Shown: one piece after another, positions 1-7,395 of the stretch
Layout of the letters: every line of letters begins with the position of its first letter
Numbering within the stretch: position 1 is the first letter of the stretch
Source of the DNA: Methanosphaera sp. rholeuAM6
GTDB taxonomy: Archaea > Methanobacteriota > Methanobacteria > Methanobacteriales > Methanobacteriaceae
Direction of reading: 5' to 3'
DNA: 13,024 nt
Assembly: GCA_003266105.1 (NCBI GenBank)
Contig: MVAA01000037.1
Coordinates: forward strand, 1,406 to 14,429
Notes under the pieces: generated by a model
What the model was told of the DNA's origin: nothing
Database searches by the model: none
Seen by the model: only the letters and a program-made list of their open reading frames with translations
Program-made: the position numbers and the translations under genes

Positions 1-43
1 TAAGAGTAAATAACTTTTCTCATAATCATTGAATGTAATATCT

Positions 44-48
44 GGGTG
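44..48 (+). promoter_or_regulatory. Shine-Dalgarno of the wecB-type gene
   Basis: GGGTG lies 8 bases before the ATG at 57, separated from it by a run of T. It matches the GGTG core of the archaeal Shine-Dalgarno and supports the ATG at 57 as the start. The 56 bases upstream show no clear TATA box, so the promoter of this run of genes, or an upstream operon member, probably lies left of the window. Confidence 0.55.
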
Positions 49-56
49 TTTTTTTT

Positions 57-1373
57 ATGAAAATAGGTATTGTATTGGGGACAAGACCCGAAATAATAAA
101 AATGTCATCAATAATTGATGAAATCGACAAAAATAATGATGAATGCATAATAATTCATACAGGTCAGCACTATGACAAGGAAATGTCAGAACAGTTCTTC
201 AAGGACTTAAATCTGCCGTTGCCAAAGTATAACATTGGAATTGGTTCAAACACTGCAATAAAGCAGATAAGTATCATAATATCAGAGCTTGAAAGTATCC
301 TGAAAGAAGAAAAAGTAGACATAGTGCTTGTGCAGGGTGATACGAATGCCGTTCTTGCAGGAGCACTGGCAGCCAACAAATTGAAAATACCAGTGGGACA
401 CGTGGAGGCGGGACTTCGTTCATTCGACAAGGACATGCCCGAGGAAACAAATCGTATAATTGCAGACAACTGTTCAACACTATTTTTTGTCCCGACAGAA
501 CTGACTGCAATCAATCTTCAAAACGAGGGAATAGACCATAACTCAATATACGTTACAGGAAATTCAATCGTTGATGCATGTTATAGAAATCTGGATATTG
601 CAATACAGAAAAGCGACATATCGGACATGATTGAATTTGAAAAGTTCATAGTTCTGACACTGCACAGGGCAGAAAACGTTGATAACCCTGAAAGACTGGA
701 AAACATTGTAAACAGCCTCATAAACCTGGATTACAACATAGTATTTCCAATACACCCCCATACAAGAAAATCACTTGAAGAAAACGGTCTCTATGATAAA
801 ATGTTGAATGCAGAAAATATTCAGATTACAAAACCATTAGGATACCTTGATTTCCTGTTCCTGCTTTCAAGAAGTTCAATGATTCTAACGGATTCTGGAG
901 GAATACAGGAAGAGGCAATAACCCTGAACATTCCATGTGTTACGTTAAGGTACAATACCGAACGGCCTGAAACAATAGCTGCAGGAGGTAACATACTGGC
1001 AGGAACACAGGAAAAGGAAATACGGGAAAACATTGAAAAAATATTGAACAATCAGGACATTTATGATAAGATGGCTAATGCAGTCAACCCATATGGTGAT
1101 GGAACAACATCCAAACAGATATATGAGATAATATGTGAAAACTATGAGAACAACACTTTAAACATTTCATATTCAGAAGAAATACTTGACTTTGAAGGAT
1201 ATTACATGATAAAAGTGGATGAAAACATTACCGTCCGTGAATTTGAAGAAAAAAACAGGAACCATATCATAGAACAAATATTCAACAACAATTTACCGGA
1301 ATATGTTAGTAACGAAACTAGTTTAAAGGGAAAAACAGTTATAGTAAAGAAATTCAATACCAAAGAGGAGTAA
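57..1373 (+). CDS. wecB: UDP-N-acetylglucosamine 2-epimerase (non-hydrolysing), with C-terminal extension
   Basis: Cytosolic enzyme that interconverts UDP-GlcNAc and UDP-ManNAc, the first step to UDP-ManNAcA. The family signatures are in order: GTRPEIIK at residues 8-15, GQHYDKEM at 36-43, QGDT at 93-96, GHVEAGLR at 114-121, PEETNR at 128-133, TLHRAEN at 201-207, PIHPHTRK at 231-238, DSGGIQEEA at 279-287 and TERPE at 301-305. By alignment with E. coli WecB the catalytic acids would be Asp95, Glu117 and Glu130, with His203 of HRAEN. The fold is two-domain GT-B-like and there is no membrane segment. Family members usually end near residue 360-370, after the NPYGDG motif (344-349 here). This protein runs about 75 residues further with an unrecognised tail. 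The next gene (wecC type) starts 6 bases after the stop and its ribosome-binding site lies inside this reading frame, so the two are co-transcribed and probably coupled. The function call is firm; the symbol follows the bacterial name. Confidence 0.95.
   Translation: MKIGIVLGTRPEIIKMSSIIDEIDKNNDECIIIHTGQHYDKEMSEQFFKDLNLPLPKYNIGIGSNTAIKQISIIISELESILKEEKVDIVLVQGDTNAVLAGALAANKLKIPVGHVEAGLRSFDKDMPEETNRIIADNCSTLFFVPTELTAINLQNEGIDHNSIYVTGNSIVDACYRNLDIAIQKSDISDMIEFEKFIVLTLHRAENVDNPERLENIVNSLINLDYNIVFPIHPHTRKSLEENGLYDKMLNAENIQITKPLGYLDFLFLLSRSSMILTDSGGIQEEAITLNIPCVTLRYNTERPETIAAGGNILAGTQEKEIRENIEKILNNQDIYDKMANAVNPYGDGTTSKQIYEIICENYENNTLNISYSEEILDFEGYYMIKVDENITVREFEEKNRNHIIEQIFNNNLPEYVSNETSLKGKTVIVKKFNTKEE
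1365..1370 (+). promoter_or_regulatory. Shine-Dalgarno of the wecC-type gene, inside the end of wecB
   Basis: GAGGAG forms the last two sense codons of the upstream gene and ends 9 bases before the ATG at 1380. This arrangement favours translation of the dehydrogenase by ribosomes finishing the epimerase, keeping the two enzymes in balance. Confidence 0.6.
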
Positions 1374-1379
1374 AATAAA

Positions 1380-2627
1380 ATGAAAATATGTGTTATTGGT
1401 CAGGGATATATTGGAATACCAACATCTGCCCTGTTTGCAAAAAACAATTGTCAAGTAACCGGCGTGGACATAGACAAGAATAAAGTAGAACAAATAAACA
1501 AAGGACAAATCCCCATAGAGGAACCTAAACTGCAGGAAATCCTGGAGGAAGTCATAAACAATGGAAGCTACCGGGCAAGAATGGAACCTGTAGAATCCGA
1601 TGTATACATCATAACTGTCCCAACACCATTCAACAAGGAAGACTTGTCATGTAACCTTGATTATGTTGTTTCAGCCTGCAATTCAATAATTTCATTAGTA
1701 AAAAAGGATGATGTGATAATAGTGGAATCAACCATTGCGCCACTGTCAATTGAAAAGGTTGTTAAACCAATATTTGAACAAGAAGGGTTTACAGTAGGAA
1801 AAGACTTGTATCTTGCACACTGTCCTGAAAGGGTACTTCCTGGAAACATGGTCAGTGAACTAATCAACAACAACCGTATAGTCGGGGGAGTAACACCAGA
1901 ATGTGCCAGAAAGGCCGCAGAAGTTTATGGAATCTTTGTCAAGGGAAACATCATTGAAACTGAAGCCAAGGTTGCTGAAATGTCCAAGTGTATGGAAAAC
2001 ACATTCAGGGACGTTAACATAGCATTGGCAAACGAATTAACTAAAATATGCTACGAATTGGACATTAACGTTCTGGATGTTATAAAAATAGCAAACCAGC
2101 ATCCACGTGTAAACATTCACTCACCGGGCCCTGGTGTTGGAGGACACTGTCTGGCAATAGACCCTTATTTCATTTACTCATTAGTTCCTGACGAAGCAAA
2201 GATAATTAAACTGGCCCGTGATACAAATAACAGCATGCCCCTTTTCGTGGCAAATCAGGTAAAAAGAATCCTTTCACACAAGGATAAAGAAGTTGTATCC
2301 GTTTTCGGATTGTCATACAAGGGAAACTCCGATGATGACAGAGAAAGTCCATCATATGAGATTATCAGGCTATTGGAAAACGACTATGAAATAAGAATAT
2401 ATGATCCTCACATACCACAAAAAAGCTTAACCTTTGAGGAAGCCATAACAGATTCCGATTTAATAGTGATATTGGCCGATCATAACGAATTCAAACATCT
2501 CGACTATGACTTGCTGGCAGAGAAGATGGATGAACCGGTCATTTTTGACACTAAAAATGTTATCAACCCTGAAAATGTGGATTCAAGAATTACCTTAATC
2601 AATTATGGAAATCTGAAAAGTTATTAA
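1380..2627 (+). CDS. wecC: UDP-N-acetyl-D-mannosamine dehydrogenase
   Basis: NAD-dependent, four-electron oxidation of UDP-ManNAc to UDP-ManNAcA (UDP-N-acetylmannosaminuronate). The N-terminal Rossmann domain has the GxGxxG loop GQGYIG at residues 7-12, followed by an acidic residue (Asp30) at the end of strand 2. CPERVLPG at 148-155 is typical of the WecC branch of the UDP-glucose/UDP-ManNAc dehydrogenase family. The central helix SKCMENTFRD at 202-211 carries the conserved Lys203 and Asn207. GVGGHCLAIDPYF at 252-264 holds the catalytic Cys257. The C-terminal nucleotide-sugar domain opens with FGLSYKGNSDDDRESPS at 309-325. The length of 415 residues is normal for the family and no key residue is missing. 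Pairing with the epimerase points to UDP-ManNAc rather than UDP-glucose as substrate. The same pair has been characterised in methanogens (Methanococcus maripaludis). The product could feed a surface glycan or N-glycan. Confidence 0.95.
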   Translation: MKICVIGQGYIGIPTSALFAKNNCQVTGVDIDKNKVEQINKGQIPIEEPKLQEILEEVINNGSYRARMEPVESDVYIITVPTPFNKEDLSCNLDYVVSACNSIISLVKKDDVIIVESTIAPLSIEKVVKPIFEQEGFTVGKDLYLAHCPERVLPGNMVSELINNNRIVGGVTPECARKAAEVYGIFVKGNIIETEAKVAEMSKCMENTFRDVNIALANELTKICYELDINVLDVIKIANQHPRVNIHSPGPGVGGHCLAIDPYFIYSLVPDEAKIIKLARDTNNSMPLFVANQVKRILSHKDKEVVSVFGLSYKGNSDDDRESPSYEIIRLLENDYEIRIYDPHIPQKSLTFEEAITDSDLIVILADHNEFKHLDYDLLAEKMDEPVIFDTKNVINPENVDSRITLINYGNLKSY

Positions 2628-2645
2628 GTAAGAGATGATACAATA

Positions 2646-5351
2646 ATGATTCCTAAAATATCAGTAATTGTACCTGTTTACAACGTTGAACAATATTTAG
2701 AACGATGCTTGGACAGTATTGTCAATCAATCCTTAAAGGATATTGAGATTATATGCATAAATGATGGTTCAACGGATAATTCACTAAAAATACTGGAAGA
2801 ATATGCTAAAAAGGATGATCGTATAATAGTCATCAACCAGAAAAATCATGGACAGGGCTATTCAAGAAACAGGGGATTGGATGTTGCCCGTGGAGAGTAT
2901 GTGCTCTTTGTCGATTCGGATGATTGGGTTGATATCGATACATGTAAGGAGTTATATATCAAATCCAATCAGCTGGATACTGATGTACTGATTTACCAAG
3001 TGGAAAGCTATGATGATTATTCTGACAGGTTTTACAAGGAAGATTATTATAGAAATGTTTATCTTCCTAAAGAATTCTATGGTACCGTTTTTAACAACAG
3101 GGACATATCCGATTATATATTCTCATTGGGGGTAGCTCCATATGGAAAACTATATAGAAGAAGTCTTCTGGAAAAGTTCAACATCAGATTTCCCGAAAAT
3201 ATTTATTTTGAAGACAATCCATTTTATTGGGAAGTAATGCTTGCTTCAGAGAAGATTTCAATAGTGAACAAGTTTTATTCATTAAGAAGATATCGAGAAA
3301 ACTCTATCATGGCCGATTATGATGAAAAGTTTTTGGATGTTATACGGATATCAAATCTTGTAGTGGAAAAATTTGAAAAGTATGACTCTGTCGATGTATA
3401 TAAGGATAGGATACCGAATTACAAGATTGGTTACATTAGACAGTGGTTTTTAGTAATAGATGACAAATATTCACAGGAATTTTTAAAGTTAATGAAAGAG
3501 GACTTTTCAAGAATCAAAAACAATACAGATCTTCACGAACATTACTTGAAAAATTTAAGACAGGACTACAGGGACTTTTATATTAATGTTCTTGATTGTT
3601 CGGACTTGGAAGATTTTAACAAGTTGAATAACTATACTCAGCTAATTCAGAAGTACAATAAAATCAAAGATGAAGTAAACAGGAAAACACATGATTTGAA
3701 TGACAGGGAAAACAAATTTAAGGCTAAATACGAAAAACAAAGACAAGAAATATCTCTGTTGGAAAAAACGTTAAAAGATAAAGAAAAGAATGTTTCAGAT
3801 TCTAAATCATTGTTTGAAAAGGAATCAGCCAAAAAAGAAAATGAATTGAAAGTTAAAGAGTCTTCATTGAAACAGAAAGAGGCTGATTTGGAGAGGATTC
3901 ATCAGGAACGTTTGAATGAGATAGTTTCCAGGGAAAATGAATTGGATGAGAAAGAACGTTTGTATGATGAGTCTGTTCAAAAACAGAAGCTTGCCTTGGA
4001 TAATTATCGTGATGAACAGTTAAATATCATTTCATCCAAAGAGAAAGCGTCTAATGAGTTAATAAAAAAGAATTTAAATAATTTAACTCTTCAAAAGAAT
4101 AATTTCAATGAAATCAAATCTATTCATGAAAAACAGATTAAGCAGAAAGAGACATTATTTTCACAGAAAGAATTATCTTTAAACAAACAAAAAAATGATT
4201 TTAAAACTTATCGTACAGAACAGTTAAATCATATTAATTCCATAAAAGAGGAAATGGAAGATGAAAGACACCAGTTACAACTGAAACTAAGTGAGTATGA
4301 AAAAATATCCAATCATCATCTAATTAATCTGCTGAAATTTGAAAAAACGCCATACATATCAATAATTATACCAGTATATAATGTGGAAGATTATTTGGAT
4401 GAATGTTTGAACAGTTTAATTGGACAGACATTAAAGAATATTGAGATAATATGTGTAAATGATGGATCAACCGATAATTCCCTCCCTATATTAAGAAAAT
4501 ATGAAAAAAAGGATAAAAGAATCAGAGTTTTTAATCAAAAAAATCAGGGGCAGGGTGTTGCCAGAAACAAGGCATTGGATATTGCTAAAGGGGAATATGT
4601 GATGTTTATTGATTCGGATGATTGGTTGGATATACGGGCATGTCAAATTCTATACGATAAGGTTAAAGAGTACGATTTGGACATGCTGATGTTTCTAATA
4701 AAAAATTATTCTGAAGAAAGACAGTACTATGAGGATGATTATTATAATATCTCATGTTTATCTGATGAATATCAGGGAAAAATATTCAATTATAGGGATT
4801 TAGGTAAACTAATATTTCAAATATCAATCAGCCCGTGTCAAAAGATATATAAACGAAGCTTACTGGAAAACATACGTTTTTCAGAGAGAATATTCTTTGA
4901 AGACAATCCTTTCTACTGGGAATGTATGCTATCGGCAAATAAGATAAGCCTATTGAAAAAACATTTATATCTAAGAAGAAGACATTCCTCTTCAACAACA
5001 GCATTATTTAAACAGAATTACTATGATGTAATTAAAATAAATGCTATTGTATTGGATATTTTCAGAAAATATAAGATAATGCACCAGTTCCCAAAGGAAA
5101 TTGCATACTATATAGTTTCATATGTAAAAAGATGGTATAATGTGATGATGTTGGAATATAAAGAGGATTATTGGAGAATAATGAAGGATTACTTCGAAAA
5201 AATATCGGATAATCCGACTATCCATGAATTAATACTTGAAAATTCAAACGAGGTTTACAAAAATTTTTATTTGAATACATTAAAGTCAAATAGCTTATAT
5301 GAACTGGAATATTTAGATAATATGTGGAAATACAATGAAATAGGGGAATGA
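2646..5351 (+). CDS. Double glycosyltransferase: GT2 - coiled coil - GT2
   Basis: A 901-residue soluble protein with two full family-2 (GT-A) glycosyltransferase modules. Module 1 has ISVIVPVYN at residues 5-13, NDGST at 39-43, the metal-binding DSDDW at 90-94 and FEDNPFYWE at 188-196, then a helical tail to about 327. Residues 330-556 are a Lys/Glu/Gln-rich heptad-like coiled coil with almost no Gly or Pro. Module 2 repeats the plan: ISIIIPVYN at 571-579, NDGST at 605-609, DSDDW at 656-660, FEDNPFYWE at 751-759 and a helical tail to 901. Both modules keep their DxD-type motif, so both are probably active, each adding a sugar from a nucleotide donor. Donor and acceptor cannot be read from sequence. 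There is no membrane helix, unlike processive hyaluronan or cellulose synthases. The start is supported by GAGATGAT a few bases upstream. The gene lies 18 bases after wecC, so UDP-ManNAcA is a plausible donor for one module. The stop overlaps or abuts the next start. Confidence 0.88.
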   Translation: MIPKISVIVPVYNVEQYLERCLDSIVNQSLKDIEIICINDGSTDNSLKILEEYAKKDDRIIVINQKNHGQGYSRNRGLDVARGEYVLFVDSDDWVDIDTCKELYIKSNQLDTDVLIYQVESYDDYSDRFYKEDYYRNVYLPKEFYGTVFNNRDISDYIFSLGVAPYGKLYRRSLLEKFNIRFPENIYFEDNPFYWEVMLASEKISIVNKFYSLRRYRENSIMADYDEKFLDVIRISNLVVEKFEKYDSVDVYKDRIPNYKIGYIRQWFLVIDDKYSQEFLKLMKEDFSRIKNNTDLHEHYLKNLRQDYRDFYINVLDCSDLEDFNKLNNYTQLIQKYNKIKDEVNRKTHDLNDRENKFKAKYEKQRQEISLLEKTLKDKEKNVSDSKSLFEKESAKKENELKVKESSLKQKEADLERIHQERLNEIVSRENELDEKERLYDESVQKQKLALDNYRDEQLNIISSKEKASNELIKKNLNNLTLQKNNFNEIKSIHEKQIKQKETLFSQKELSLNKQKNDFKTYRTEQLNHINSIKEEMEDERHQLQLKLSEYEKISNHHLINLLKFEKTPYISIIIPVYNVEDYLDECLNSLIGQTLKNIEIICVNDGSTDNSLPILRKYEKKDKRIRVFNQKNQGQGVARNKALDIAKGEYVMFIDSDDWLDIRACQILYDKVKEYDLDMLMFLIKNYSEERQYYEDDYYNISCLSDEYQGKIFNYRDLGKLIFQISISPCQKIYKRSLLENIRFSERIFFEDNPFYWECMLSANKISLLKKHLYLRRRHSSSTTALFKQNYYDVIKINAIVLDIFRKYKIMHQFPKEIAYYIVSYVKRWYNVMMLEYKEDYWRIMKDYFEKISDNPTIHELILENSNEVYKNFYLNTLKSNSLYELEYLDNMWKYNEIGE
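2655..5315 (+). repeat. Internal duplication: two GT2-plus-helical-tail units
   Basis: The unit encoded at 2655-3626 is repeated at 4353-5315. Matching landmarks are the PVYN, NDGST, DSDDW, FEDNPFYWE and LRR blocks. The tails also match: LHEHYLKN...FYINVLDCSDLEDF in the first copy against IHELILEN...FYLNTLKSNSLYEL in the second. Similarity is clear in protein but eroded in DNA, so this is an old duplication rather than a recent direct repeat. A third copy is the separate GT2 gene at 7396-8739. Confidence 0.8.
4005..4229 (+). repeat. Short repeats inside the coiled-coil coding region
   Basis: The 21-base segment 4005-4025 (encoding YRDEQLN) recurs at 4209-4229 (YRTEQLN), differing at one codon. 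The two copies are 204 bases (68 residues) apart. A weaker third copy, ERLNEIVSRE, lies 36 residues before the first, at residues 421-430. The Gln/Lys-rich sequence around the copies also matches loosely. This suggests the coiled coil grew by internal duplication. Confidence 0.55.
5342..5346 (+). promoter_or_regulatory. Shine-Dalgarno that selects the start at 5354
   Basis: AGGGG ends 7 bases before the ATG at 5354 but only one base before the ATG at 5348. The second ATG is therefore the better start, and the 4-base ATGA overlap with the upstream stop is probably not the real initiation site. Confidence 0.6.
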
Positions 5352-5353
5352 AC

Positions 5354-7339
5354 ATGAAAGAAACACTTATTCAAGAAAAACTTTTTAATGAAGATTTAAC
5401 ATTAAAAACACCTTTGGATGAAGAAACTGATGAGTTAATCATCACAGGAAGATTTCCACCTGTTATGGATACAAGTGGTCTGGTTTTATCCAAAAGAATA
5501 ATGCTTGCAGGAAAGAAAGTTGACGTAATCTGTGGTGATTATGACTTAAAAAAGGATGAAACATTTTATAAACTTATAAAAAACTTTATAAACGAAAAAT
5601 TTATCGTTTCATCAAATTCCGATACAATCTATGGTATTCAGACATTCAGAAAAGAAGGAATGGAACTATTACATGCATTTGATAAGGAATATGACAAGAT
5701 ATACAGTAGATCCTGGACATTAGGTTCACATTTTCTTGCATTGGATTATAAGATTGAACATCCCGATGTCAAATGGACTGCAGAATTTTCAGATCCTATG
5801 AGAGTGGACATAAATAATAAACTAAGAAAGGATTCTGAAATTGTTTTTAATGATGATGAATATCTGGAAAAAATTAACAAGCAAATTTCGGATTTAAATC
5901 AACAGAACTCCTATGATTTTCCTCTTATAACAAAATATGATAGCAGATACTTCTTAACTGAATATTTACCTTTCCTTTTTGCAGATGAAATAGTTTTCAC
6001 GAACAAAAATCAAAGACAAATAATGTTAAAACGATTTCCTTTCGATATGAAAAGTTACGTAATCAGAAAAAGCAAAATCAGCAGACATCCAACTTTAGAT
6101 GAGGAATTTTATCATATAATGGAATCGGATTATCATGTGGATGAGGATTATGTAAATTTTGGCTATTTTGGAACATTCTATGGAAAAAGACATTGGGAAC
6201 ATGTGATATTGGCATTTGAAATGTTGGAAGAGGATATCAAGGAAAAAATAAAAATACACATATTTTCCAACGAAGATTTGTTGATAAAGGATTTGATTTC
6301 AAACACGTCATTGGAGGAACATATAATAATAAATCAAACAGTTGATTTCCTGGAATTTTTGAATTTATGTACCCTGATGGATGTATTAATAGTTAATGAC
6401 ACAATCACTGAGAATTTTTTTGATAAAAATCCTTATTTGCCTTCAAAATATGCTGATTATCTTGGTAGTAAAACGAAAATATGGGCATTGTGCGAAAAAT
6501 CAAGCATAATGAACACGTTTGAAATTGATTATAAATCAGATATCACATTATTTAGTTCTTCAGCCACTACTTTAAAAGAGATATTAAAGGATTTTGGTTT
6601 GGAAAGCAACGCAGAATTTGATGATTTGGAGCTTATCAGGCACTATCAAAACAGGTTAACAACCCTGAATGATGTCTTTTACAGTAAATTTTTACAAAAA
6701 GAGTTTTGGAATAAACGTTATAACGATTTAAACTCTGAAACATTAACATTAAAAAGGGAACATGATCAGTTAACCAAACAGTTCGATGAGAAATCATCCA
6801 AATTGGATTATGTTGGAGGAGAATTTGATGAAATTCATCTACAGAACACACAGTTAAAGGAGTATAATTATGAGCTGCAAAAGGCTTTAGCAGAAAGCAA
6901 CAGCAATTTTGACAATCTTAAAAAGGAACATCTTAAACTGCACAATATAACGAAAAATTCATTTAAACATAATGAAGAATCCAACGACATGATTGATTTA
7001 TACAAGGAGGAGATCATAGGTTATAAACAGGATGAATCATTGTTTAACAGATTAATATCCAATCCGCTCTCCCGCATGTACATCAGGTATAAAATTCCTA
7101 GAAAGGAAAGGGAAGTTACAAGAAAACTGTTCGAAAAAGTCAAATACAGCTCATGGTTTAACAGGTACTACTATATTCATCAGAATAATGATGTTGACAA
7201 GTTCTGTTGGTATAAACTCTTAAGTCCCGAATTGCATTATGTTTGTCATGGAATTGATGAAGATAGGCGTGCAAATGCTTATGAAAAAAGGAAACTTTCT
7301 AAAAAGGCTTTGCTTAAAATATTAGAGCATAAAAAATAA
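5354..7339 (+). CDS. GT4-like glycosyltransferase with coiled coil and C-terminal surface-glycan module
   Basis: A 661-residue soluble protein (numbered from the ATG at 5354; the ATG at 5348 would add two residues). Residues about 27-420 look like a GT-B enzyme of the GT4 type. The N-terminal half begins with IITGRFPPVMDTSG near 29-42 and LSKRIMLAGKKVDVICGD. The C-terminal Rossmann half begins with FGYFGTFYGKRHW at 269-281, then IHIFS near 301-305, and has PYLPSKYADYLGSK at 360-373, the usual donor-site segment of GT4 enzymes. The classical E-x7-E motif is not obvious, so the donor is uncertain. Residues about 450-558 are coiled coil. Residues about 601-639 (WFNRYYYIHQNNDV...LHYVCHGIDEDR) match the pattern [F/W]D-x2-YYL-x2-NPDV...HY-x3-G-x2-EGR that often ends or links bacterial cell-wall and capsule glycosyltransferases. 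The gene follows the double GT2 gene without a gap and was probably translated with it. Confidence 0.75.
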   Translation: MKETLIQEKLFNEDLTLKTPLDEETDELIITGRFPPVMDTSGLVLSKRIMLAGKKVDVICGDYDLKKDETFYKLIKNFINEKFIVSSNSDTIYGIQTFRKEGMELLHAFDKEYDKIYSRSWTLGSHFLALDYKIEHPDVKWTAEFSDPMRVDINNKLRKDSEIVFNDDEYLEKINKQISDLNQQNSYDFPLITKYDSRYFLTEYLPFLFADEIVFTNKNQRQIMLKRFPFDMKSYVIRKSKISRHPTLDEEFYHIMESDYHVDEDYVNFGYFGTFYGKRHWEHVILAFEMLEEDIKEKIKIHIFSNEDLLIKDLISNTSLEEHIIINQTVDFLEFLNLCTLMDVLIVNDTITENFFDKNPYLPSKYADYLGSKTKIWALCEKSSIMNTFEIDYKSDITLFSSSATTLKEILKDFGLESNAEFDDLELIRHYQNRLTTLNDVFYSKFLQKEFWNKRYNDLNSETLTLKREHDQLTKQFDEKSSKLDYVGGEFDEIHLQNTQLKEYNYELQKALAESNSNFDNLKKEHLKLHNITKNSFKHNEESNDMIDLYKEEIIGYKQDESLFNRLISNPLSRMYIRYKIPRKEREVTRKLFEKVKYSSWFNRYYYIHQNNDVDKFCWYKLLSPELHYVCHGIDEDRRANAYEKRKLSKKALLKILEHKK

Positions 7340-7362
7340 AATGAATTTCGTTTTCATTTTAT
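7336..7362. other. AT-rich perfect inverted repeat spanning a stop codon
   Basis: The 10-base arm ataaaatgaa (7336-7345) pairs exactly with ttcattttat (7353-7362) around a 7-base loop. The first arm includes the stop codon of the GT4-like gene. The stem has only one G-C pair per arm and no U-run follows, so it is a weak hairpin. It could slow decay or processing of the transcript between the two genes, or may simply be chance in AT-rich DNA. Confidence 0.45.
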
Positions 7363-7365
7363 AAA
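7357..7365 (+). promoter_or_regulatory. Possible TATA box before the second GT2 gene
   Basis: ttttataaa lies about 35 bases before the ATG at 7396, inside the 56-base gap. An archaeal promoter here would start transcription near 7385-7390, giving a very short leader. It overlaps the inverted repeat at 7336-7362. Weak evidence: such strings are common in AT-rich DNA, and the gene may just be read through from upstream. Confidence 0.25.
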
Positions 7366-7395
7366 ACTTGCTAGAAGTATTTTTGGTTGATTAAT

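Noticed and set aside
170..514. A 114-codon minus-strand open frame inside the epimerase gene
   Set aside because: It is antisense to a firmly identified gene, low in complexity, and has no good ribosome-binding site.
2655..5315. The two GT2 modules as an assembly-generated duplication
   Set aside because: The copies differ throughout at the DNA level and are separated by unique coiled-coil sequence, so a tandem assembly error is unlikely.
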